From positions 1 through 32,253 of the forward strand of contig DATEAK010000302.1 in NCBI GenBank assembly GCA_035288405.1: a stretch of DNA of 32,253 nucleotides, given 5' to 3'. Positions 1-9,622 of the stretch are shown one piece after another. Numbering within the stretch: the first letter of the stretch is position 1; every line of letters starts with the position of its first letter. The notes beneath the pieces were generated by a model, which worked only from the letters and a program-made list of their open reading frames with translations, was not told where the DNA came from and did no database searches. The DNA comes from JACPSX01 sp035288405 [NCBI: bacterium]. GTDB taxonomy: Bacteria > JACPSX01. A program made the position numbers and the translations under genes.

Positions 1-1961
1 TAGCCTCGCAAGTCCGACCCCGTCCCACCCATGTAAAAACGCTGGAAAATCGGCACGTCTTTTCTCCCGTAAGCCCGGACGTAGCCGATCCGGCTCCGCA
101 ACAGCAGGATGAGCCGCTTTCCCAGGGGAACATACCGGCCGTTGTCGGCAACGACCTTCACGAAGTCATTGTCACCGGCAAACGGTCCGCCGGCCATCTC
201 CAAGGAGAAGCGGTTGCGCCAGCCGGTAGTGGGGTTGAAAAAATCGTCCCGGGTATCCCGGCTGAGGTAGGGGGTGACGCTGCTGGTCGTGGAGCTTCCC
301 TCCAGATCCCTAATCGTTTGGGAGGCAGAGTCCAAAACGTCTCGAATACGGTCCCACTCGTAGCGGTACTCGGCCCCCCCTTGCCAGAATTCCCTAATGG
401 TTTTTCCGCCCCGCAGGACCACCCCTTTGCTGTCCAGAGTATAGGACTCGAATTCATTCATCCGATCAAAAAGGTCGAACCCGGCAGTGACACGACGGTC
501 AAGGAAATAAGGATCCGTAAACGAAAGAGTGTATTGGGTTAGTCTGGATCCCATTTCCAACGCAACAGAAGCTTGCCGACCGCTCCCGAAGAGATTGCGT
601 TCCGAGACGCTGGCCGTTCCAATGATATGGTCCACAGAGCTGTAGCCGGCCCCGAAGCTCACGGCTCCGGTGGAGCGTTCCTTGACAGCCACCTTGAGAT
701 CCACCAGATCCCCATCGGGACGCCGCTCGGTGCCGATCGTGGAACTCTCGAAGTATCCCAGGCGATTGAGGGCCTGGCGGCTCAGCTTCACCTTGGTACT
801 GTTAAACACCTCTCCTTCGTGGAGGCGGATCTCGCGACGGATGACCTTGTCCCGGGTCTTCGTGTTGCCGCTGATCAGGATCTTGCCGATGTATTGCTTG
901 CTACCCCGGTTCACGCTGATACCCATGTCGACCCGGTGAGCGGCATCGTCTACATTGGTCGTAGGGATTACATCCGCAGCGGCATACCCCTTTTCAGCAT
1001 AGAGATCGGTAATCCGCAGAATTCCTTCGCTCAGCTTCTGCCGGCTGAAGACTTCCCCCTCACGAACTTGCAGAGTGCCACGCAGCTGCTCGGCCGTATA
1101 AACATCATCCCCCGTGACATTCAAGTTCCCGATAATGTATTGAGGACCCTCCTGGACGGGAATAACGAGTTCCAGGCGCTTGGCAACCCGATCCACGTTG
1201 ATCTTGGGTTGCGCCACAACCACCTTAAGGAAGCCCCGGTTCTGGTAAAACGCATCGAGACGGGCTTGGTCCTGACGCAAAACTTCCGGATTGTATCCTC
1301 CCGAGCCGGTGATGAACGAGAAAAACCCCTTCTCGCTCGTCTCCATATCGTTTTTGAGCTCATACTCGGAGAAATAGCGGTTCCCCTCAAAGCGGATCCG
1401 CGAAATCTTGACTGCCTCTCCCTCGTCAATCACGAAGTCGATCCGCACTTGATTCGCTTCCAGGGAGATGACTTGGTGCGTGACCGCGGCAAAGAAGCGA
1501 CTTTTTTCCTGATAGAGGGAGAGGATCTTGTTATCGCTTTCCCGCAGCGCCGCCTCGTTGAGAATCGTGTTTACTTTGATGGCGAGGGCCTTCAAGATCT
1601 CGTCGGTGCCGAGTTCAGAATTTCCCGTCAGACGAATCTCGCGAATCCAGGGATTTTCTTCCAAGATATAGGTGAGCCTGAGTCCCCCTTCGAACGGTTC
1701 CGAATCCACCCGAATGTCTCTGAAAAAACCCAAGTCGTAGAGGCGCTTAATGTCCGTCTGGATTGAAGAAACGGAAAAAGAGTCCCCGACCTTCGTGGTC
1801 AAATAGAAACGGATCGTTGATTCTTCAACTCGGGCGTTCCCCCGAATGACGATGGCCCGAATCGACAGCGCAGGTTGTTCAGCCCCTTCGACCCGACCGA
1901 ATGAAAGCAAGAGCACTGCAGCACAGAGAAAGAACCAGCCCCACACCCGCCTTGCGCTCAT
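1..1961 (-). CDS. bamA: Outer-membrane protein assembly factor BamA (partial, C-terminus beyond window)
   Basis: BamA is the outer-membrane Omp85 protein that folds and inserts beta-barrel proteins. The reading frame is open from an ATG at 1961 to the window edge, giving about 653 residues. It starts with a signal peptide (charged MSARR, then a hydrophobic stretch, cleavage near residue 27). Five POTRA-like repeats follow (about residues 30-430), each with the beta-alpha-alpha-beta pattern and GN/LG(Y/F)F signatures such as LYDLGFF and LNRLGYF. The barrel starts with GAVSFGAGYSS. The last residues, MGGTGSDLRG, correspond to the conserved (V/L)RGF-type barrel motif, so roughly the final 150-180 residues are missing. 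It is the last gene here of the minus-strand lysS-lolCD-clpC-bamA block. A terminator behind clpC (2093-2138) separates it from clpC, but I see no convincing promoter in the 130-base leader. Confidence 0.96.
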   Translation of the reverse strand, partial: MSARRVWGWFFLCAAVLLLSFGRVEGAEQPALSIRAIVIRGNARVEESTIRFYLTTKVGDSFSVSSIQTDIKRLYDLGFFRDIRVDSEPFEGGLRLTYILEENPWIREIRLTGNSELGTDEILKALAIKVNTILNEAALRESDNKILSLYQEKSRFFAAVTHQVISLEANQVRIDFVIDEGEAVKISRIRFEGNRYFSEYELKNDMETSEKGFFSFITGSGGYNPEVLRQDQARLDAFYQNRGFLKVVVAQPKINVDRVAKRLELVIPVQEGPQYIIGNLNVTGDDVYTAEQLRGTLQVREGEVFSRQKLSEGILRITDLYAEKGYAAADVIPTTNVDDAAHRVDMGISVNRGSKQYIGKILISGNTKTRDKVIRREIRLHEGEVFNSTKVKLSRQALNRLGYFESSTIGTERRPDGDLVDLKVAVKERSTGAVSFGAGYSSVDHIIGTASVSERNLFGSGRQASVALEMGSRLTQYTLSFTDPYFLDRRVTAGFDLFDRMNEFESYTLDSKGVVLRGGKTIREFWQGGAEYRYEWDRIRDVLDSASQTIRDLEGSSTTSSVTPYLSRDTRDDFFNPTTGWRNRFSLEMAGGPFAGDNDFVKVVADNGRYVPLGKRLILLLRSRIGYVRAYGRKDVPIFQRFYMGGTGSDLRG

Positions 1962-2016
1962 GTTCTGGAAACCCTTCCCAATGGAGCAATGTGAGCGTGC
2001 AGTTCACGACCCCCTC

Positions 2017-2032
2017 CTGCCCCCCAGGGCAG
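2017..2032 (-). other. Small hairpin in the bamA leader
   Basis: A perfect 6-bp inverted repeat (CTGCCC / GGGCAG, 4-base loop) lies about 56-71 bases upstream of the bamA ATG. There is no T-run after it, so it is not an obvious terminator. It may only structure the 5' leader; any regulatory role is a guess. Confidence 0.3.
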
Positions 2033-2092
2033 CATCCGGCAACCGCAGGATACATATCTGAATCTGAAACGGTGGAAGATCAACTGGCGCTG

Positions 2093-2138
2093 AAAAGATT
2101 TCGAAACCGGGAGGGCCTGAAAATTTCTCCCTCCCGGG
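2093..2138 (-). terminator. Rho-independent terminator after clpC
   Basis: On the minus strand, 34 bases past the clpC stop, a 9-bp perfect stem (CCGGGAGGG / CCCTCCCGG, 13-base loop) is followed by an imperfect T-rich tract, TTTCGAAATCTTTT. Position and shape fit termination of clpC before bamA. Confidence 0.7.
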
Positions 2139-2171
2139 CGAGAGCGGTGAGATTCTAAAGCCCAAGAGAAG

Positions 2172-4586
2172 CTAACCTTGCGCTTCTACAATCGTCAGTT
2201 CGTCGCCTTCCAAGATCACCCTGGCCTTCCCGCCGTTCTTGAATTTTCCTTGCAGCACCCCCAGGGATAGGGGGTCTTCGATGTGACGCTGAATCATCCG
2301 ACGCAGGGGCCGGGCGCCGTAGGCCGGGTCGTACCCTTTCTCCGCGATCCAAGCCTTGGCTTTCTCGTCCACCTCAATTGTGATATTCAACTCTACGATC
2401 TGCTTCTTGAGATCTTCGAGCATAATGTCCACGATCTGGAAAATATGCTCCCGTGTCAGATTATGGAAATAGACGACCTCGTCGACCCGGTTCAAGAATT
2501 CAGGGTTGAAGGTCCGTTTCAACTCGGCCCGGATTTCTCCCCGGATCTTGTCCACCGACGGCACATCGCCTTCCCTCTGGAAACCCAGGCTGCTGCTTCT
2601 TTCGATGGCCCGGGCGCTCAGATTCGAGGTCATGATCACCACGGTGTTCTTGAAATTGACCGCGCGGCCGAAATTGTCGGTCAGACGCCCATCATCCATG
2701 ATCTGAAGCAGGATGTGGAAGATATCCGGATGGGCCTTCTCGATTTCGTCCAGTAAAATCACCGAGTAAGGACGCCGCCGAACTTGTTCCGTGAGTTGTC
2801 CCCCTTCTTCATAACCCACGTAACCGGGAGGAGAGCCGGTCAGGCGGGAGGCGCTGAACCGCTCCATATATTCGGACATATCCAGGCGGATGAGAGAGGC
2901 CTTGTCCCCGAACATGAACTCGGCCAGGCAGCGGGCAAGTTCGGTTTTTCCGACTCCGGTCGGCCCCAGGAAGAGGAACGCTCCGATGGGCCGTCTCATG
3001 TTGCCCATGCCGGCCCGGGACCGTTGAATGGCCCGGGAGATCACGGAGATGGCATCATCCTGACCGACGATCCGCTTGCGGAGCTCTTCCTCCATGTTCA
3101 GCAAGCGGATTCCCTCTTCTCCCTCGATCTTGGACAGAGGGATGCCGGTCATACGCGATACCACATAGGCAATATCTTCTTCCGTGACCACGGGCTCATC
3201 GATTCCCAGGGACGCCTCCCACTGCTGCTTGACGACTTCGAACTGGCGGCGCATATCTTCCTCGCGGTCCCGAAGCTCCACGGCTCGCTCGAAATCCTGG
3301 TTCTCGATATAGCTCTTCTTCTCCCGCACCATCTCTTCGATTTTCCGCTGCAGTTCCCGGGCCTCCGCGGGCAAAGTCACCCGCTGCAACCGCACACGGG
3401 AACAGGCCTCATCGAGAACATCGATGGCCTTGTCAGGAAGAAACCGGTCGGACACATAGCGATCCGCAAGCTTGGCCGCCGCCACGATGGAACTCTGGGT
3501 AATTTTGGCCTTGTGGTGAACCTCATACTTATCCTTTAGGCCATGGATGATTTGGATGGTCTCGTCCACGCTGGGGGGAGCCACGATGATGGGCTGGAAC
3601 CTTCTCTCCAGAGCTCCATTCTTCTCGATGTACTTTCGGTACTCGTTCATGGTGGTGGCCCCGATACACTGGAACTCCCCGCGCGAGAGGGCCGGCTTGA
3701 GCATGTTGGAGGCGTCAATGGACCCCTCGGCCGCCCCAGCTCCCACCAGGGTGTGAAGCTCATCAATGAAGATGATGATGTTCTCCGCCTGACTGATCTC
3801 CTTCATGATGGACTTGAGGCGGGCCTCAAATTGTCCGCGATACTTGGTCCCGGCCACCATGGCACCCAAATCCAGGCACACCAGCCGCCGGTCATAGAGA
3901 ATTTGCGGGACTTCTTTATTGACGATCCTTTGGGCAAGGCCCTCCACAATCGCCGTCTTGCCCACTCCAGGCTCCCCAATCAGAACGGGATTGTTCTTGG
4001 TGCGCCGGCTCAGAATCTGAATCACCCGCTCGATTTCGGATTCTCGACCGATGACGGGATCCAGTTTCCCTTGGTAGGCCAGCTCTGTCAGATCTCGTCC
4101 GAACTCGTCCAGGGCAGGGGTCTTGGTTTTTTCTTTGGTTTGAGAGACCGGTTCCTGTAACAAGTTTAGTGTCAACTCCCTTGTTTCAATGAGGTGAACC
4201 CCCAGGTTGTTGAGCACCTTGGAAGCAACGCCTTCCTTCTCCTTGATTAGACCCAGGAGCAGGTGCTCCGTTCCAATGTAATTGTGGCCCATAAGCCGGG
4301 CTTCTTCGACCGCATATTCGAGAACCTTCTTGGCTCTCGGGGTAAAGGGGATATCCCCGACAATCGTCGTATTGACACTTTTGGGAAGATGTCTTTCGAT
4401 CTCCAGACGCACCTGTTTTACGTCGGCGCCGAGCTTTTGCATCACGGTGACGGCAATCCCGCCGCCATCCTTCAATATTCCCAGGAGGATATGTTCCGTT
4501 CCCAGGTATTCGTGCTGATAGCGCTCGGCTTCCTCTCGGGCGAGGATGATGACTTTCCTGGCTCTCTCTGTAAACCGCTTAAACAT
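2172..4586 (-). CDS. clpC: ATP-dependent Clp protease ATP-binding subunit ClpC
   Basis: ClpC is a cytoplasmic Hsp100 AAA+ unfoldase that feeds substrates to ClpP. The start [11 protein letters not shown] at 4586 matches the family N-terminus and has an AGGGGGGA ribosome-binding site; in-frame codons further upstream (to 4616) are not needed. The protein has 804 residues. Two Clp_N repeats fill residues 1-145. D1 Walker A is GEPGVGKT (204-211). A short middle region with a UVR-like segment ([13 protein letters not shown]) separates ClpC from ClpB. D2 has Walker A GPTGVGKT and Walker [10 protein letters not shown]. The LGF tripeptide in SSSLGFQRE is the ClpP-docking loop. No clpP is in the window. 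The gene lies between lolD and bamA with its own promoter and terminator. Confidence 0.97.
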   Translation of the reverse strand: MFKRFTERARKVIILAREEAERYQHEYLGTEHILLGILKDGGGIAVTVMQKLGADVKQVRLEIERHLPKSVNTTIVGDIPFTPRAKKVLEYAVEEARLMGHNYIGTEHLLLGLIKEKEGVASKVLNNLGVHLIETRELTLNLLQEPVSQTKEKTKTPALDEFGRDLTELAYQGKLDPVIGRESEIERVIQILSRRTKNNPVLIGEPGVGKTAIVEGLAQRIVNKEVPQILYDRRLVCLDLGAMVAGTKYRGQFEARLKSIMKEISQAENIIIFIDELHTLVGAGAAEGSIDASNMLKPALSRGEFQCIGATTMNEYRKYIEKNGALERRFQPIIVAPPSVDETIQIIHGLKDKYEVHHKAKITQSSIVAAAKLADRYVSDRFLPDKAIDVLDEACSRVRLQRVTLPAEARELQRKIEEMVREKKSYIENQDFERAVELRDREEDMRRQFEVVKQQWEASLGIDEPVVTEEDIAYVVSRMTGIPLSKIEGEEGIRLLNMEEELRKRIVGQDDAISVISRAIQRSRAGMGNMRRPIGAFLFLGPTGVGKTELARCLAEFMFGDKASLIRLDMSEYMERFSASRLTGSPPGYVGYEEGGQLTEQVRRRPYSVILLDEIEKAHPDIFHILLQIMDDGRLTDNFGRAVNFKNTVVIMTSNLSARAIERSSSLGFQREGDVPSVDKIRGEIRAELKRTFNPEFLNRVDEVVYFHNLTREHIFQIVDIMLEDLKKQIVELNITIEVDEKAKAWIAEKGYDPAYGARPLRRMIQRHIEDPLSLGVLQGKFKNGGKARVILEGDELTIVEAQG

Positions 4587-4608
4587 GCAAAACATTCCCC
4601 CCTGCCTC

Positions 4609-4618
4609 GGTTGCAACC
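4609..4618. promoter_or_regulatory. Perfect 10-bp palindrome in the clpC 5' leader
   Basis: GGTTGCAACC is a perfect palindrome just downstream of the clpC -10 element, about +6 to +15 of the predicted transcript. The placement suits a repressor operator. It does not resemble the CtsR heptad repeat known from Firmicutes. Regulatory function is speculative. Confidence 0.3.
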
Positions 4619-4630
4619 TTCTAAATCCGG

Positions 4631-4639
4631 ATTATAGCA
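4631..4639 (-). promoter_or_regulatory. clpC promoter, extended -10
   Basis: On the minus strand TGC-TATAAT forms an extended -10 element with a perfect hexamer (4636-4631), 45 bases upstream of the clpC ATG. No good -35 hexamer is visible, which is usual for extended -10 promoters. It gives clpC a transcript separate from lolD. Confidence 0.6.
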
Positions 4640-4693
4640 TCGCTTACAGTTTTGGGGAGGCCCTTTTTTGTTTATCGCTATCCTGCTGGTTTG

Positions 4694-5428
4694 TCAAGCC
4701 TTTTCCTGTCCCACGGGAGTCGATACCGATCCCGAGATTCCCCGAACGGTCTGGACCCGGCCGTCGCTGAGCCGCACCACCCGATCCATAAGAGCGGCCA
4801 GCTCCTCGTTATGGGTCACAATCACGAAGGTTGTCCCCTTCTGCCGGTTGATTTCCCGGAGAAGATGGTGAATCGCCCTTCCGGTGGGTCCGTCCAGGTT
4901 TCCCGTCGGCTCATCGGCCAGCACGACATCGGGATCCGTAACCAGGGCCCGAGCCATCGCTACCCTTTGCTGCTCCCCACCCGAGAGTTCAGCGGGCTTG
5001 TGCTCCAGTCGCTCCTGAAGTCCTACCTCCGCCAGCAGTCGGCTGGCTTTCTCTGCAGCCGCAGCCGGAGATTCTCTACCAATGAGCAGGGGCATCATGA
5101 CGTTTTCGAGCGCGGTAAATTCCGGCAACAGGTAGTGAAACTGAAAAACGAACCCGATCTTACGGTTTCGGAAAGCCGCCTTGGCCCCGTTCCCGAGACG
5201 AAAGAGATTCACATCTCCGTAGGAGACGGTTCCGCTCGTGGGACTCTCCAATCCGCCAAGGATCTGCAATAGGGTACTCTTCCCCACGCCGGACACCCCC
5301 ACGATCCCCAGCATTTCCCCCGCGTAAACTTCCAGATCAAGCCCTCGTAGAACGTGAATCTCCTGGCGTCCTGCGGGAAAAGACTTGTGGAGCTCTCGGA
5401 CGGAAATGAGGGCGTCCTGTTTACTCAT
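4694..5428 (-). CDS. lolD: Lipoprotein-releasing ABC transporter ATP-binding protein LolD
   Basis: LolD is the ATPase of the LolCDE-type exporter that extracts lipoproteins from the inner membrane for transfer to the outer membrane. The 244-residue protein has Walker A GVSGVGKS (44-51), the LSGGEQQR signature, Walker [13 protein letters not shown] and the switch histidine in VTHN. This is the MacB/LolD subgroup pattern. Its ATG (5428) overlaps the end of lolC by 8 bases, so the two are translationally coupled. The neighbouring permease gene and bamA support Lol rather than macrolide export. Confidence 0.93.
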   Translation of the reverse strand: MSKQDALISVRELHKSFPAGRQEIHVLRGLDLEVYAGEMLGIVGVSGVGKSTLLQILGGLESPTSGTVSYGDVNLFRLGNGAKAAFRNRKIGFVFQFHYLLPEFTALENVMMPLLIGRESPAAAAEKASRLLAEVGLQERLEHKPAELSGGEQQRVAMARALVTDPDVVLADEPTGNLDGPTGRAIHHLLREINRQKGTTFVIVTHNEELAALMDRVVRLSDGRVQTVRGISGSVSTPVGQEKA

Positions 5429-6707
5429 AACGGAGAGCCTCGACGGGATCGAGACGGGAAGCCCGCCACGCCGGATACACCGTAGCCAGGAGGCTTATGA
5501 CCACCGAAGTAATGGCGATGAGTCCGACGTCAAAGGGGATGATCCGCACCGGAAACTTGTCCAGGAAGTAAATGCTGCGGGGGAAGAGATCGAGATTGAG
5601 ATGGAAGAGATTGTTTAGAGTATTTTGCAGGAAGATCACGATCTCGTTGAGAAACGAGGCGATGAGCAGGCCGCCGCCGAAGCCCGCCAGTGTGCCCACG
5701 ACACCCACCGCGGCTCCTTCAATCAGAAAAATGGTAAGGATGCTGTGATTGGGAGCCCCCATGGTTTTGAGGATCGCAATATCTTTGCCCTTCTCCATGA
5801 CCACCATGGTCAGGGTGCTCACAATGTTAAAGGCCGCTACGAGCACGATGAGAACCAGGATGACAAACATGGTGATCTTCTCCAGTTTCAGGGCCGAAAA
5901 CAGGCTTCGGTACATGCGCTTCCAGTCCAAGGTCAAGAAGGGGAAACCCAGCGCATCCTGGATCTGGGCCGCGACTCGATCGGAGAGATCAATGTTGTCC
6001 AACCGGACCTCCACACCGCTGACTCCCGTCCCCAAACCGAAAAACCTCTGGGCCGCACCCAGGGAGATGTAGGCCAGGCTGCTGTCGTAGTCATACATCC
6101 CCGTATCGAAGATTCCAGCAACCTGGAAATTGCGGATCCGGGGAACGACGCCCATCGGCGACATGGCTCCGAAAGGAGAAACGATGGAGACTTTTTCTCC
6201 CAAAGAGACGCCGAGGTTGCGCACCAGTTCCCGGCCCAGGATGATCCCATCCGCATCCGTTCCTCCGGTCCGATCTTTCAGCTTCTCCAGACTCCCTTCT
6301 TTTAAGCTGCGCGCCAGGGAGGTCACCCCTCCTTCCCGATTGGGGTCGATTCCCCGCACCACCGCACCGGCTACGGAACTCTGCGAAGTCAGCATGACCT
6401 GGCTCAAAACGAAGGGAGAGGCCGTCTGCACGTGGGGGATCTGACGGACCCGTGAAATCACGCGCTCATAGTCCTGCATCGGGGTGTTTCCAAGCTTCTG
6501 AATGATCACATGGGACTGGTTACCCACGATCTTGTCGCGCAGGTTCTCGTCAAACCCTGTCATGACCGAGATCACCACGACCAGAGCCATGACGCCTACC
6601 GCGATGCCGGCAATTGAAATGACGGTGATGAGGGAGATGAAACGGTTCTTGCGCTTGGCTCTCAGGTAGCGCAATCCGACTTTGAGCTCAAAGGGCACGA
6701 GACTCAC
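5421..6707 (-). CDS. lolC: Lipoprotein-releasing system transmembrane protein, LolC/LolE family
   Basis: This is the permease partner of LolD, a 428-residue inner-membrane protein. It has one N-terminal membrane helix (about residues 24-50), a large periplasmic MacB_PCD-like domain, then three C-terminal helices (about 280-305, 320-350 and 393-415), the FtsX-fold topology. It ends in the family tail [21 protein letters not shown]. The start is GTG at 6707, whose bases overlap the lysS stop as GTGA. Only one such permease is present, so it probably homodimerises in place of the LolC-LolE heterodimer (inference from gene content). It overlaps lolD downstream. Confidence 0.93.
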   Translation of the reverse strand: MSLVPFELKVGLRYLRAKRKNRFISLITVISIAGIAVGVMALVVVISVMTGFDENLRDKIVGNQSHVIIQKLGNTPMQDYERVISRVRQIPHVQTASPFVLSQVMLTSQSSVAGAVVRGIDPNREGGVTSLARSLKEGSLEKLKDRTGGTDADGIILGRELVRNLGVSLGEKVSIVSPFGAMSPMGVVPRIRNFQVAGIFDTGMYDYDSSLAYISLGAAQRFFGLGTGVSGVEVRLDNIDLSDRVAAQIQDALGFPFLTLDWKRMYRSLFSALKLEKITMFVILVLIVLVAAFNIVSTLTMVVMEKGKDIAILKTMGAPNHSILTIFLIEGAAVGVVGTLAGFGGGLLIASFLNEIVIFLQNTLNNLFHLNLDLFPRSIYFLDKFPVRIIPFDVGLIAITSVVISLLATVYPAWRASRLDPVEALRYE

Positions 6708-8194
6708 CCCTCCGTTTCGGGTCGCAAGAGCGGGAAGAGGATCACGTCCCGGATCGAGGGACTGTTGGTCAAGAACATAACGAGCCGGTCAATTCCGATC
6801 CCGACACCGGCCGTAGGCGGCATACCGTATTCCAGAGCCCGCAGGTAATCCTCGTCCATGGCATGGGCCTCGGCGTCTCCGGCTTCTTTCCGCCTGACCT
6901 GCTCGAGGAAGCGCTGGCGTTGATCGATGGGATCGTTGAGCTCCGTGTACGCATTTCCCACTTCCATGCCCGCCATGAAGAGCTCAAATCGTTCCACAAG
7001 CTGAGGGTTGTCTTCTTTCTTCTTGGCCAGGGGAGACACATCCAAGGGGTAGTCGCAGATAAAAATAGGATCCTGGAGGCGGGGTTCCACGACCAGCTCG
7101 AACAGCTTACCGAGCATCTTCCCCGCACTTTGCAGATCATGGGGAGCGGCACCCCGGGAGTGCAGAAGGCCCCGCAAAGCCCCTTCTTCCTGGAGAACGG
7201 AGTCAGGGACTCCGCCAATCTCTTTGAGCGCTCCCAGAAAGGTGGCCCGCTTCCATGGCCGGGTCAGATTGATGGAGGCCCCTTGATAGTCAAACTGCAA
7301 CCCGCCGCAGGCTTGCTGGGCGGAAGCGGTGATGAGCTCCTCCACGAAATCCATCATCTCTTTGTAATCGGAGTAGGCGGTGTAAAATTCCAGCATGGTA
7401 AATTCCGGGTTGTGCTGGCTATCGATCCCCTCATTGCGAAAATTGCGATTGATCTCGAAGACCCGATCGTAGCCCCCGACCACCAGGCGCTTCAAATAAA
7501 GCTCCGGAGCGATGCGCAGGAAGAGCTCCATACTCAAAGCATTGTGACGGGTGATGAAGGGGCGTGCCGCTGCTCCTCCCGCGATGGTCTGCATCATCGG
7601 GGTCTCGACTTCCAGGTAGCCACGGGAGATGAGGAACTCGCGGATCTTCTGGACGATCGCACTGCGCCGCTGAAAGACCTCACGCACCTGGGGATTCACG
7701 ATCAAATCCACGTAGCGCTGCCGATAACGGATCTCTACGTCCTTGAGTCCGTGCCACTTCTCCGGCAAAGGCCGCAGAGACTTGCTGAGGAGGGTAACCT
7801 CCTGAGCCGCCAGGGTTAATTCCCCTGTCCGGGTCCGGAAGGGTTTCCCCCGCACCCCGATGAAATCACCAATATCGAGAGTCTTCGTAAGATTCCGGTA
7901 ATTTTCCTCTCCGAGCACATCCAGGCGGAGATAGATCTGAATGGCGGCGCTTCCGTCCCGGATATGGCAAAAGGAGCTGCGTCCGTGACTCCGGAAGGAC
8001 ATGATGCGGCCGGCCACGACACACTCGGCGGAAAATTGCTCGAGCTCTTCGGCGTTCAGGGCGGTCACCTGCTCGACCAGATCGGAGATGGTGGAGGTGG
8101 TTTTAAACCGGTTCACATAGGCGGGGATCCCTTGGGATCGCAGGTCCTCCAATTTATTCAGACGCTGCTTCATCAGATCACTGAGTTCATCCAC
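6704..8194 (-). CDS. lysS: Lysine--tRNA ligase (class II)
   Basis: This cytoplasmic enzyme charges tRNA-Lys with lysine using ATP. The 496-residue protein has an N-terminal OB-fold anticodon-binding domain (about 55-150) and a class II catalytic core. Motif 2 contains FRNEGIDSQHNPEFTMLEFY and motif 3 contains GVGIGIDRLVMFL. The start is GTG at 8194, preceded by GGGGAG at good spacing; an in-frame ATG would lose the N-terminal helix. The stop overlaps the lolC start (GTGA). A strong promoter lies 65-93 bases upstream. The lysS-lolC-lolD order followed by bamA is commonly seen in Deltaproteobacteria-like genomes, apart from the inserted clpC. Confidence 0.97.
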   Translation of the reverse strand: MDELSDLMKQRLNKLEDLRSQGIPAYVNRFKTTSTISDLVEQVTALNAEELEQFSAECVVAGRIMSFRSHGRSSFCHIRDGSAAIQIYLRLDVLGEENYRNLTKTLDIGDFIGVRGKPFRTRTGELTLAAQEVTLLSKSLRPLPEKWHGLKDVEIRYRQRYVDLIVNPQVREVFQRRSAIVQKIREFLISRGYLEVETPMMQTIAGGAAARPFITRHNALSMELFLRIAPELYLKRLVVGGYDRVFEINRNFRNEGIDSQHNPEFTMLEFYTAYSDYKEMMDFVEELITASAQQACGGLQFDYQGASINLTRPWKRATFLGALKEIGGVPDSVLQEEGALRGLLHSRGAAPHDLQSAGKMLGKLFELVVEPRLQDPIFICDYPLDVSPLAKKKEDNPQLVERFELFMAGMEVGNAYTELNDPIDQRQRFLEQVRRKEAGDAEAHAMDEDYLRALEYGMPPTAGVGIGIDRLVMFLTNSPSIRDVILFPLLRPETEG

Positions 8195-8258
8195 GGTCCG
8201 CTCCCCTGCTTTTCAATCCTCGTCCGTCTCCAGTGCATGGCCCCATAAGTCCCTCAGG

Positions 8259-8287
8259 ACTATAACGGCTGATCTCGGTCGGGTCAA
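8259..8287 (-). promoter_or_regulatory. lysS-lolCD promoter
   Basis: On the minus strand TTGACC (8287-8282) and TATAGT (8264-8259) are separated by exactly 17 bases, five of six matches in each hexamer. Transcription should start near 8252, leaving a leader of about 58 bases that begins with a small AGTCC/GGACT hairpin. Confidence 0.75.
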
Positions 8288-8303
8288 GACAAATGGCCTG
8301 AAA

Positions 8304-9423
8304 CTAAAGGGAAACATCGGTTGCAGGGTATTGGCGGCTGAGCAGGTACGCTTCAATGAAGAGGTCCAGAGCTCCGTCCAGGACGGCATCGACATTTCCG
8401 ACTTCCACCTGGGTGCGGTGGTCCTTCACCAGCCGGTAAGGGTGGAGCGTGTAAGACCGAATCTGGCTGCCGAAGCCGATTTCCTTCTTGCCCGAGTTGA
8501 TCTCCTCCCTTTTTTCCTGGCGCTTCTGCTTTTCCAGCTCGTAGAGGCGGGCCTTCAGCACCTTGAGAGCAAAGGACCGATTCTTGTGTTGAGAGCGCTC
8601 ATTTTGCGACTGCACCACGATCCCCGTGGGAAGATGAGTAATGCGCACCGCGGAATCGGTCACATTGACGTGCTGCCCCCCGGCACCGCTGGAGCGGAAG
8701 GTGTCGATCCGCAAGTCGGCCTCATTCACGTCGATTTTGATCTCATCCTCGACGTCCGGATAGACAAAAACGGAAGCAAAGGAAGTGTGCCGCCGGTGAT
8801 TGGCGTCGAATGGGGAAATGCGCACCAGACGGTGAACACCGATTTCCGCTTTCAGGTACCCGTAGGCATTTTCCCCGCTCACCGTCAAGGTGGCCGACTT
8901 AATCCCCGCTTCCTCCCCCGGCTGCCAGTCCAACACCTGCGGGCGACAGCCGTGCCGTTCCGCCCAACGTACGTACATACGCGCCAGCATCTGGGCCCAG
9001 TCCTGAGACTCCGTGCCGCCCGCCCCCGAGTGGATCATCATGATGGCGTCGCAATGATCGTTCTCCTCATGGAGGAGGGTCTCTATCTCAAACCGGGTCA
9101 CGGATTCCATGAGGGGGGAAAGCTGCTGATCGACTTCTTCCAGTAAAGCGGTCTCCCCTTCGCTCTCCATGAGGTCGACAAGCTCCCTCAGGTGATCCGA
9201 GTCCTCTTTCAAACGCTCCCAGCGTTCCACGATTTTCTGCAAGCGTGACCTTTCCCTGAGAACTCCCTTGGCTTTCTCCGGATCACTCCATAATTCCCCT
9301 CCAGCCGTCTGTTCCTCGACAGCCTGCAATTGAGCTTTCAAGCGGTCGAAGTCAAAGTCTCCTCCGCAGCCCGTCCAGGCGGGCGTGGAGGTTATTGAGT
9401 TCGGTTTTTGTTTCTTCCAGCAT
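8304..9423 (-). CDS. prfB: Peptide chain release factor 2 (programmed +1 frameshift)
   Basis: RF2 recognises UGA and UAA stop codons and triggers peptide release on the ribosome. The N-terminus is read in one frame from ATG 9423 (MLEETKTELNNLHARLDGL) for 23 codons to an in-frame TGA at 9354-9352. A +1 shift on CTT then continues with DFDRLKAQL to the stop at 8304, giving about 372 residues. The stop-recognition tripeptide SPF (in RISPFDANHRR) and the catalytic GGQ (in SSGAGGQHVNVT) are both present, and SPF identifies RF2 rather than RF1. An upstream TTG (9461) in the shifted frame would give one continuous ORF but is not the natural start. A TATAAT lies 50 bases upstream. lysS follows, as in many bacteria. 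Confidence 0.96.
9352..9366 (-). other. RF2 autoregulatory +1 frameshift site
   Basis: The minus strand reads GGAGG-AGA-CTT-TGA-C: an internal Shine-Dalgarno-like element three bases before the slippery CTT codon, then in-frame TGA and C. This is the canonical RF2 arrangement; low RF2 lets the ribosome slip +1 and make more RF2. Confidence 0.95.
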
Positions 9424-9473
9424 GAATCCTTTTCTCCTTCCGAAATTCGATTCTCTCGCAAATCCCCTTTTAC

Positions 9474-9502
9474 ATTATAAGCGATATCCCGTTGGCTTCC
9501 AG
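9474..9502 (-). promoter_or_regulatory. prfB promoter
   Basis: A perfect TATAAT (9479-9474) stands 50 bases upstream of the prfB ATG on the minus strand. At 17-base spacing the -35 hexamer is a weak CTGGAA (9502-9497). Confidence 0.5.
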
Positions 9503-9555
9503 CATCGAGGAAATCTGTAGGGACCCCAGGGGCAACTCACTCGCGGCGCATCGCC

Positions 9556-9612
9556 GGGAAGGGGAAAAACCACCCCTCCCCTCGCAGGCGGACCGCCGCA
9601 CCCATCCGCCTG
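9556..9612 (-). terminator. Two tandem hairpins after the HNH gene, possible terminator
   Basis: Just past the HNH stop codon are two inverted repeats: an 8-bp perfect stem (9585-9592 with 9605-9612) and a 9-bp stem with one G-T pair (9556-9564 with 9573-9581). Neither is followed by a clean T-run; the T-run lies inside the second loop. They may stop or process the HNH transcript before prfB. Confidence 0.35.
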
Positions 9613-9622
9613 GCAAGGCTCT

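Noticed and set aside
573-1766. 397-codon plus-strand open frame
   Set aside because: It is antisense to bamA, whose domains are clear; the frame is open because of high GC and codon bias.
2784-4160. Two long plus-strand frames (251 and 205 codons)
   Set aside because: Both mirror clpC; their translations show no domain and lack ribosome-binding sites.
6863-7819. 318-codon plus-strand frame
   Set aside because: It is the antisense shadow of lysS.
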